A DNA stretch of 10,025 nt from Actinomycetes bacterium (GTDB lineage Bacteria; Actinomycetota; Actinomycetes; Streptosporangiales; Streptosporangiaceae). Every line of letters begins with the position of its first letter. Positions within the stretch are counted from its first letter, which is position 1. Position numbers and translations under genes: made by a program. The notes under the pieces were generated by a model. The model did not search any database. It was not told the DNA's origin and worked only from the letters and a program-made list of their open reading frames with translations. This document shows, one piece after another, positions 5,518 through 10,025 of this stretch. The stretch lies in contig JAOPYP010000828.1 in assembly GCA_025964635.1 (NCBI GenBank), forward strand, positions 1-10,025, written 5' to 3'.

Positions 5518-6612
5518 ATGCCAGCCCCCGGCTCCCCGGCCCAGCCGCCCCCTGGCGGCCGGCCCCGCAGACCATCGGACGGCCCGACACGCGGCGCTGA
5601 TCAGCCGCCCGTCGTCCAGCGGCTTATCGTCCGGTACGCTAAAAGAAGCAGGATGCGATTCGCCAGTCACAGAGATATCGCACGGGCGGTAGAGCGCGGG
5701 GTACGACGGGCACGTCTGCCCATCGCGTACTCGGCAGGATTTACCCCCCATCCGAAGATCTCTTATGCTGGCGCCGCCCCGACGGGGACGGCGAGTGAGG
5801 CTGAGTACCTGGAGATTTCGCTGACGGCAGCATGCGTCGTCACGGAAGTGCGGGACCAGCTCGATGCAGCCCTGCCGGACGGGATTGATGTGATAGACGT
5901 GACCGAGGAAGCCAGTTCCCTGGGCGCCATGACTTTTGAGGCGTCCCGGTGGGAAGTGGCCCTCCCCGGGATCGGGCGAGATGAGGCTGCTGCGGCCGCC
6001 GAGACCTTCCTCGCTCAGGACAGTGTGGAGGTCGAGCGCCTGACCAGCAAGGGAATGCGGCGCATGGACGCCCGCGCCGCGGTGGTCACGATGCAGACCA
6101 GCTGGCGTCCCGCTCAGGAGCGGGACGCCGGGTATGCGATACTTCGAATGGTTGTTCGGCACCTGACACCGGCCGTGCGGCCCGATGACATCCTGACTGC
6201 ACTTCGCCGTGTGGCCGGGCTAGTGCCTTCGTCACCACCGCTGGTGACCCGGCTGGTCCAAGGACCGCTGGTGGCAGTAGCCGCCGAAGCCGGGCCCGCA
6301 GGGCAGCACGTGCCCGCCGGGCCCGCCGAGGATTGGGCGCCCCCTGGGGCGGCACCCCCATCGCGTGGGGTGACGCCGCTCGGGTCCCAGCCGGCCGGAC
6401 AGGGCGCGGCGCAGGAACATGAAGAGACAACGCGCCTGGGAGCGCGGTCGGCCGTACTGGCTGGCCCGGTCCCAGCGAGCGCGTACGACCAGCTCCCGCG
6501 CGGCGCGGAGGGTTCCCATCGAACCCACGCGCCCGGGAGCCTGACGGGAGATAGCCCGGATGCTCGAAACCGAGCTCAACGATTCACAGAACGAGACAGC
6601 GCGCGGCAGTGA
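5518..6612 (+). CDS. TIGR03936/DUF2344 radical-SAM-linked protein
   Basis: 364 residues. Residues 1-33 are a Pro/Gly/Arg-rich stretch that looks like a linker. Residues 34-251 match the radical-SAM-linked family: RYAKRSRMRFASHRD (39-53), SAGFTPHPKISYA (72-84), the PTGTASEAEYLEI stretch, and a C-terminal VTRLVQGPL (243-251). The function is unknown; in some bacteria this domain is fused to the TIGR03960 protein encoded just upstream, which suggests an accessory or substrate-handling role. Residues 252-364 are low-complexity and unlike the family, and their DNA contains several hairpins and the start region of rne (53-base overlap). Codon use is unusual: 27 of the 80 codons at 5614-5853 end in A or T, against 4 of the first 80 of the upstream gene, and AGA, AGG, ATA and CGA codons appear. 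The start is the ATG next to the upstream stop. The domain call is firm; the true C-terminus is uncertain. Confidence 0.85.
   Translation: MPAPGSPAQPPPGGRPRRPSDGPTRGADQPPVVQRLIVRYAKRSRMRFASHRDIARAVERGVRRARLPIAYSAGFTPHPKISYAGAAPTGTASEAEYLEISLTAACVVTEVRDQLDAALPDGIDVIDVTEEASSLGAMTFEASRWEVALPGIGRDEAAAAAETFLAQDSVEVERLTSKGMRRMDARAAVVTMQTSWRPAQERDAGYAILRMVVRHLTPAVRPDDILTALRRVAGLVPSSPPLVTRLVQGPLVAVAAEAGPAGQHVPAGPAEDWAPPGAAPPSRGVTPLGSQPAGQGAAQEHEETTRLGARSAVLAGPVPASAYDQLPRGAEGSHRTHAPGSLTGDSPDARNRAQRFTERDSARQ
6291..6325 (+). other. Strong GC hairpin at the end of the DUF2344 domain
   Basis: The palindromic octamer CGGGCCCG occurs at 6291-6298 and 6318-6325. Inside it GGGCA (6301-6305) pairs with TGCCC (6311-6315) around a GCACG loop, with a small 2x2 internal loop between the stems, for 13 base pairs in total. 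It lies about 14 codons after the last conserved residue. It may be a terminator or attenuator without a T-run, or the first element of a structured rne leader. Confidence 0.5.
6338..6372 (+). other. Two adjacent short hairpins
   Basis: CGCCC (6338-6342) pairs with GGGCG (6347-6351) around a tetraloop. Then CACCCC (6353-6358) pairs with GGGGTG (6367-6372) around an eight-base loop. Each is weak alone in GC-rich DNA; they are listed because they continue the row of inverted repeats that leads to rne. Confidence 0.3.
6431..6483 (+). promoter_or_regulatory. rne leader hairpin 1 (predicted)
   Basis: CGCGCCTGGGA (6431-6441) pairs with TCCCAG (6470-6475) and GCGCG (6479-6483), with a three-base bulge (CGA), making 11 base pairs. 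The 28-base apical part can form a small inner stem (GGCC 6450-6453 with GGCT 6459-6462). It lies about 77 bases upstream of the rne start, in tandem with the hairpin at 6492-6540. Confidence 0.45.
6492..6540 (+). promoter_or_regulatory. rne leader hairpin 2 (predicted), just upstream of the rne ribosome binding site
   Basis: Three stacked helices make 18 base pairs in 49 bases: GCTCCCG (6492-6498) with CGGGAGC (6534-6540), GGCGCG (6502-6507) with CGCGCC (6528-6533), and GGGTT (6510-6514) with AACCC (6522-6526). The interruptions are short bulges (CGC, and GA opposite A) and the loop is CCCATCG. It ends five bases before the Shine-Dalgarno sequence of rne. In E. coli, RNase E limits its own synthesis through 5' leader hairpins; a similar role here is inference. 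Confidence 0.55.
6546..6550 (+). promoter_or_regulatory. Shine-Dalgarno site of rne
   Basis: GGGAG ends nine bases before the ATG at 6560 and supports that start, although it lies inside the 3' part of the DUF2344 reading frame. Confidence 0.65.
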
Positions 6613-9600
6613 CAGCGACGGAGGTGCGGCACCGTCCGGTCTGACCGGGACGGCTAGCCCAGGCGACTCTGGCAGTGCGGCCGGCGGCAGTGATCCGGCT
6701 GACGTCGGCGAGCCGGCGACCCCCCAGCGCCGGACCCGCAGGCCCCGCCGGGCCGCGACCCGCGCCGCCGGGCCGCCGTCCGAGGACGTGCCCCCGCCCA
6801 GCACTGGCCCGGCCAGCGCCGGTCCGGCCAGCACTGCGCCTGCCGGTACTCCGGCCAGCACAGGAGCGGCCAGCGCCGCGCCGCCCGTGAGCGGGGCTGC
6901 CGCGCCCGCCGTGGCCTCGTCGCCTGCGGCGACCCCGGTCATGCCCGCGGCGGCCACGGCCACCAGCGGTTCCGGCTCGGTACCGCAGGCCACGTTCCAG
7001 CCGCCGCCGGTCATCTTCCAGCCGCCCGCCGCGGGTGAGCCAGCCGCCGATCGCGGCCGGGCGCGGGACGAGCCCGCCAGCGAGGACACCGGTCCGGACG
7101 AGCCGTCCGGCGACGGCGCCTCCGACGGATCGTCCCGCCGCCGCCGCCGCCGGGGCGGCCGGTCCCGGGGCCATGACGCTGACGGCGAGACCCCCGGTGA
7201 GGACACCGAGGACGCGGAGCCCGCTGCAGGCCGCAGCGGTCGCGACACTTCCGAGCGCGGTGGCAAGTCCGCCGAGGCCAAGCAGGCCGACGGCAAGGCG
7301 GGTCACGGCAAGCAGGCGCAAGGCAAGCAGGCCGAGGGCAAGCCGGCCCGGGGTAAGCAGGCCGAGGGCAAGCCGGGCGGCCCTGACGACGCCGCCGACG
7401 GGGCGGACGCCGACGGGGACGACGAGGACGGTGCCGGCACCAGGCGCCGGAGGCGCCGCCGGCGCCGCGGCTCGGGGCCCGACGGGGAGCCTGCCGCCGA
7501 CGATCCGCCCAACACCGTCGTGCACGTGCGGGTCCCGCGCCCGCCAACCTCCGACGAGCCGGTGTCCGTCAGTGACGTGAGGTCGGTCCGTGGCTCGACC
7601 CGCCTGGAGGCCAAGCGCCAGCGGCGGCGCGAGGGCCGCGAGTCCGGGCGGCGGCGCCCGCCGGTCATCACCGAGGCCGAATACCTGGCCCGGCGCGAGG
7701 CCGTGGACCGCGTCATGGTCGTCCGGCAGCAGAATGACCGGACCCAGATCGCCGTGCTCGAGGACGGCGTGCTCGTCGAGCACTACGTGGACCGGGCCAC
7801 GCACCAGTCCATGGCCGGCAACGTGTACCTGGGCAAGGTCCAGAACGTGCTGCCCTCCATGGAGGCGGCTTTCGTAGACGTGGGCAAGGGCCGTAACGCG
7901 GTGCTGTACGCGGGCGAGGTGAACTTCGACGCCAGCGGCCTGGAGGGCGACTCGAAGCGGATCGAGTCCGCGCTCAAGTCCGGGCAGTCCGTCCTGGTCC
8001 AGGTGACCAAGGAGCCGGTGGGGCATAAGGGCGCGCGGCTGACCAGCCAGGTGAGCCTGCCCGGCCGCTACCTGGTCTACGTCCCGGGCGGCTCCATGAT
8101 GGGCATCAGCCGCAAGCTGCCGGACAAGGAGCGAACCCGGCTCAAGCAGATCCTCAAGCAGGTCATGCCGGAAGGTGCCGGCGTGATCGTGCGGACCGCT
8201 GCGGAAGGCGCCACCGAGGAAGAACTGTCCCGGGACGTGGCCCGGCTGGCCGCGCAGTGGGAAGCCATCGAGCAGAAGTCCAAGACGGCCAACGCGCCTG
8301 ATCTGCTCTACAGCGAGCCCGACCTGACTATCCGGGTGGTCCGGGACATCTTCAACGAGGACTTCGCGTCGCTGGTGGTAGCCGGCGACGAAGGCTGGGA
8401 CCTCGTCTACGAATACGTCCGGTACGTGGCCCCGCATCTGGCGGAGCGGCTTACGCACTGGACGGACGATGACGAGGACGTCTACGCCCGGTACCGGATC
8501 GACGAGCAGCTGGCCAAGGCGCTCGAGCGCAAGGTGTGGCTGCCCAGCGGCGGTTCCCTGGTCATCGACAACACTGAGGCGATGACGGTCGTTGACGTCA
8601 ACACCGGGAAGTTCACCGGGCAGGGCGGCAACCTCGAAGAGACCGTCACCCGGAACAACCTCGAGGCGGCCGAGGAGATCGTCCGGCAGCTCCGGTTGCG
8701 GGACGTCGGCGGCATCATCGTGATCGACTTCATCGACATGGTCCTGGAGAGCAATCGCGAGCTGGTGCTGCGCCGGATGCTGGAATGCCTGGCCCGGGAT
8801 CGCACCAAGCACCAGGTCGCCGAGGTCACCTCGCTCGGGCTGGTCCAGATGACCCGTAAGCGGGTCGGGGCCGGGCTGCTGGAGGCGTTCTCCGAGCCGT
8901 GCGACTGCTGCAACGGCCGTGGCCGGATCATCTCCCTCGACCTGACCGAGCCTGCGGGCACCGGCCAGCGGGGCCGCTCCGGCGATGACGGCCGCCAGTC
9001 CGGCGGGAGCCGCCAGGACCGCAACGGCCGCGCGGACCGGAACGGGCGCGGGGACCGGAACAGCCAGGACAAGAACGGGCGCGGCGACAGGAACGGCCAC
9101 CAGGACCAGGACCGGGACCGGCCGGCCGCGGATCACGACGCATCCGGGGCCCCGGACGCCGGACATCCGGAAGCCGGCGACCCGGCCGCCAGCGACCCGG
9201 CGGCTGCGGTGCTGGTCGGCGCCCCTGGCGAACGCCAGGGCGGCCGCCGCCGGCGGCGCTCTGCGACCCGTCCCGCGGGGGCACCCGACTCCGAGACTGT
9301 GACCGGTGCTGAGGCCGTGACCAGCACGGAGATCGTGCCTACCGAGGAAACCGTGCCTGCCACTGAGCCGGCCCCGGCCGCGGAAGCGCTGACGGCTACG
9401 GACGCGGCACCGGCCGTGTCCTCGTGGCCGGCGACGGAGGCGGTGCCCGCTGCTGAGGCGGTGCCGGCTGCTGAGGCGGTGCCCGCTGCTGAGACGGGGT
9501 CCATCGCGGAGAGCGGGCCTGCCACGCAGACCGCGCCGGCCACCGAAGGCGGTCCGGCTGCGGAGGCCCTGACCGGCGCCGAGGCGGCGTCGGTGGTGTC

Positions 9601-9895
9601 CTCGTGGCCCGCGCGCGACGCCCCGGCCCCGGCGGAAGCCCCGCCGGCCTCCAGCTCTGCGCCGGCCTGGGACCCTGCACCGGCTCCCGACGCCGCGTCG
9701 GAGCCGGCCGGTGACCCCGGCTGGTCCGGCGACGCTGAGCCGGCGGCAGCCCCCGCCGGAGATGCCGCGCTGGCGGCGGACCCCGGCGCCCCGCACGGCC
9801 GTCCCGAGGGCGGGGACAGCCAGCCCGCGGACGGGGACGGTCACCCGGCAGACGAGGGCCCGGCCGCCGCGGACGAGGAGCACCCGCCTTTCTGA
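6560..9895 (+). CDS. rne: Ribonuclease E/G family endoribonuclease
   Basis: 1111-residue RNA-decay and rRNA-processing endonuclease. Residues 1-370 are disordered: Pro/Ala-rich, then six Arg (193-198), Lys-rich pentapeptide repeats (250-274) and nine Arg (295-303). An S1 RNA-binding domain follows at about 415-500 (MAGNVYLGKVQNVLPSMEAA), then RNase-H-like and 5'-sensor regions, and the DNase I-like catalytic centre with D679 in VDVNTGK and D723 in VIDFIDM, equivalent to D303 and D346 of E. coli RNase E. The Zn-link is C781-x2-C784, with an extra Cys at 783. Residues 790-1111 are disordered, with an Arg/Asn/Gly/Asp-rich block (820-854) and Ala/Pro/Glu repeats. Two arms flanking the core are typical of actinobacterial enzymes; they bind RNA and partner proteins. 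The start is supported by GGGAG at 6546-6550 and an MLE-type N-terminus. TGA is directly followed by an in-frame TAG. Confidence 0.95.
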   Translation: MLETELNDSQNETARGSDSDGGAAPSGLTGTASPGDSGSAAGGSDPADVGEPATPQRRTRRPRRAATRAAGPPSEDVPPPSTGPASAGPASTAPAGTPASTGAASAAPPVSGAAAPAVASSPAATPVMPAAATATSGSGSVPQATFQPPPVIFQPPAAGEPAADRGRARDEPASEDTGPDEPSGDGASDGSSRRRRRRGGRSRGHDADGETPGEDTEDAEPAAGRSGRDTSERGGKSAEAKQADGKAGHGKQAQGKQAEGKPARGKQAEGKPGGPDDAADGADADGDDEDGAGTRRRRRRRRRGSGPDGEPAADDPPNTVVHVRVPRPPTSDEPVSVSDVRSVRGSTRLEAKRQRRREGRESGRRRPPVITEAEYLARREAVDRVMVVRQQNDRTQIAVLEDGVLVEHYVDRATHQSMAGNVYLGKVQNVLPSMEAAFVDVGKGRNAVLYAGEVNFDASGLEGDSKRIESALKSGQSVLVQVTKEPVGHKGARLTSQVSLPGRYLVYVPGGSMMGISRKLPDKERTRLKQILKQVMPEGAGVIVRTAAEGATEEELSRDVARLAAQWEAIEQKSKTANAPDLLYSEPDLTIRVVRDIFNEDFASLVVAGDEGWDLVYEYVRYVAPHLAERLTHWTDDDEDVYARYRIDEQLAKALERKVWLPSGGSLVIDNTEAMTVVDVNTGKFTGQGGNLEETVTRNNLEAAEEIVRQLRLRDVGGIIVIDFIDMVLESNRELVLRRMLECLARDRTKHQVAEVTSLGLVQMTRKRVGAGLLEAFSEPCDCCNGRGRIISLDLTEPAGTGQRGRSGDDGRQSGGSRQDRNGRADRNGRGDRNSQDKNGRGDRNGHQDQDRDRPAADHDASGAPDAGHPEAGDPAASDPAAAVLVGAPGERQGGRRRRRSATRPAGAPDSETVTGAEAVTSTEIVPTEETVPATEPAPAAEALTATDAAPAVSSWPATEAVPAAEAVPAAEAVPAAETGSIAESGPATQTAPATEGGPAAEALTGAEAASVVSSWPARDAPAPAEAPPASSSAPAWDPAPAPDAASEPAGDPGWSGDAEPAAAPAGDAALAADPGAPHGRPEGGDSQPADGDGHPADEGPAAADEEHPPF
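7135..7152 (+). repeat. (CCG)6 trinucleotide run in rne
   Basis: Six CCG units in a row, read in frame as CGC/CGG codons for Arg 193-198. This is a possible slippage site; changes by whole units would only alter the length of the Arg run. Confidence 0.85.
7307..7381 (+). repeat. Five 15-bp tandem units in rne (Lys-rich pentapeptides)
   Basis: Codons 250-274 read as five pentapeptides: GKQAQ, GKQAE, GKPAR, GKQAE, GKPGG. The DNA units share the pattern GG(C/T)AAG. They give a regularly spaced Lys series in the N-terminal arm, suited to RNA or DNA contact. Confidence 0.85.
9017..9100 (+). repeat. Imperfect DRNGR(A/G) repeats in rne
   Basis: Codons 820-847 repeat a six-residue unit, DRNGRA, DRNGRG, DRNSQ, DKNGRG, DRNGH, and then pass into a D/R/Q-rich stretch to 854. 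It resembles the Arg/Gly-type RNA-binding segments found just after the catalytic half of RNase E. Confidence 0.75.
9379..9618 (+). repeat. Diverged module repeated at 180-bp spacing in the rne C-terminal arm
   Basis: The exact core GTGTCCTCGTGGCC occurs at 9416-9429 and 9596-9609, 180 bases (60 codons) apart. Around each copy the protein reads AEALT-x(n)-VSSWPA, with Trp at 956 and 1016. The flanks have diverged, so this is an older duplication than the 18-bp repeat between the copies. Confidence 0.7.
9437..9490 (+). repeat. Three 18-bp tandem units in rne (EAVPAA x3)
   Basis: Units at 9437-9454, 9455-9472 and 9473-9490 read GAGGCGGTGCC(C/G)GCTGCT and differ only at that one wobble base. 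They encode EAVPAA three times (codons 960-977). Near-identity at synonymous positions suggests recent expansion. Confidence 0.9.
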
Positions 9896-10025
9896 TAGCC
9901 TGAGTGGTCGGTGCACATAGCGGATCGGGGCTTCACGGCTCCACGCCCGTGTGCGAGGCAGGCCCCCGTCCGGTGCCCGCCCAGAGCTGGCGCTAGGCAC
10001 ATCCGTCCTAGTGCTGCGGTGGGCG
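9896..10025. other. Non-coding end of window after rne
   Basis: I see no gene in these 130 bases. Two inverted repeats are present: CACGG (9934-9938) with CCGTG (9947-9951), which is weak, and GGCGCTAGG (9989-9997) with CCTAGTGCT (10007-10015), nine pairs including two G-T, around a nine-base loop. Either could be the rne terminator or part of the leader of the next operon, which in relatives is rplU-rpmA. I see no convincing -10 element. Confidence 0.4.

Noticed and set aside
5635..5655. TACGCT as a -10 element with ATG 5653 as an internal start in the DUF2344 gene
   Set aside because: Starting at 5653 would remove the conserved first strand (RYAKRSR) of the domain, and there is no -35 match. 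A chance match to a loose pattern is more likely.
3367..6162. A 931-codon open frame on the - strand across the radical SAM and DUF2344 genes
   Set aside because: It crosses two real genes and the gap with its terminator-like hairpin, has no recognisable domain and is explained by GC bias.
5518..6612. Foreign insertion (mobile element or phage cargo) as the source of the low-GC3 segment
   Set aside because: The gene is the expected family member in the expected position, with no terminal repeats, integrase or target duplication. Homologous replacement or codon drift fits better.
7307..7381. CRISPR-like or regulatory repeat array
   Set aside because: The 15-bp units are in frame, without spacers, and encode Lys-rich pentapeptides inside rne.
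6584..10000. A 1138-codon open frame on the - strand opposite rne
   Set aside because: Its translation is Arg/Gly/Val-rich with no domain motif, and it is the mirror of an extremely GC3-biased gene with clear RNase E motifs. Long antisense frames are expected in such DNA.

Overview
This window is a very GC-rich stretch of chromosome in which all genes lie on the + strand and are tightly packed. The codon bias, the gene order (end of mreD, mrdA/PBP2, rodA, a B12-type radical SAM protein, a radical-SAM-linked DUF2344 protein, RNase E/G) and the very long disordered arms on the RNase E all point to an actinomycete, probably a filamentous or spore-forming lineage that keeps the mre cell-wall cluster. 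The same order is known from Streptomyces and relatives. I cannot name a genus from the sequence.

Bases 1-3451 are the end of the cell-wall elongation operon. The first 177 bases are an Arg-rich reading frame that ends in an ATGA overlap with mrdA and is best read as the C-terminus of MreD. The transpeptidase PBP2 (174-2258) and its SEDS glycosyltransferase partner RodA (2258-3451) overlap by one base, so they are probably translated in a coupled way and assembled as one peptidoglycan polymerase pair. A short gap (3452-3543) holds a terminator-like stem-loop and then a TANNNT -10 element placed so that the next message could start at or beside its own ATG.

Bases 3544-6612 hold two genes of one conserved but uncharacterised pair: a TIGR03960-type radical SAM protein and a TIGR03936/DUF2344 protein. 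They share one reading frame and are separated only by a TAG codon directly followed by ATG. The domains are fused in some other bacteria. The DUF2344 gene is unusual: its codon use is far less GC-biased than that of its neighbours, and the atypical stretch runs on into the first 50 codons of the next gene. Beyond its conserved domain it has a low-complexity tail of about 110 codons, and the DNA encoding that tail can fold into a series of hairpins just upstream of the RNase E ribosome binding site.

Bases 6560-9895 encode a 1111-residue RNase E/G with an S1 domain, a DNase I-like catalytic centre and a Zn-link CxxC, flanked by repeat-built disordered arms. The last 130 bases contain no gene that I can see, only weak inverted repeats. 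In relatives the ribosomal protein genes rplU-rpmA follow here.

The points most worth a second look are the RNase E leader hairpins, the single in-frame stop between the radical SAM protein and its partner, the composition break, and the loss of a usually conserved Asp in a RodA motif.
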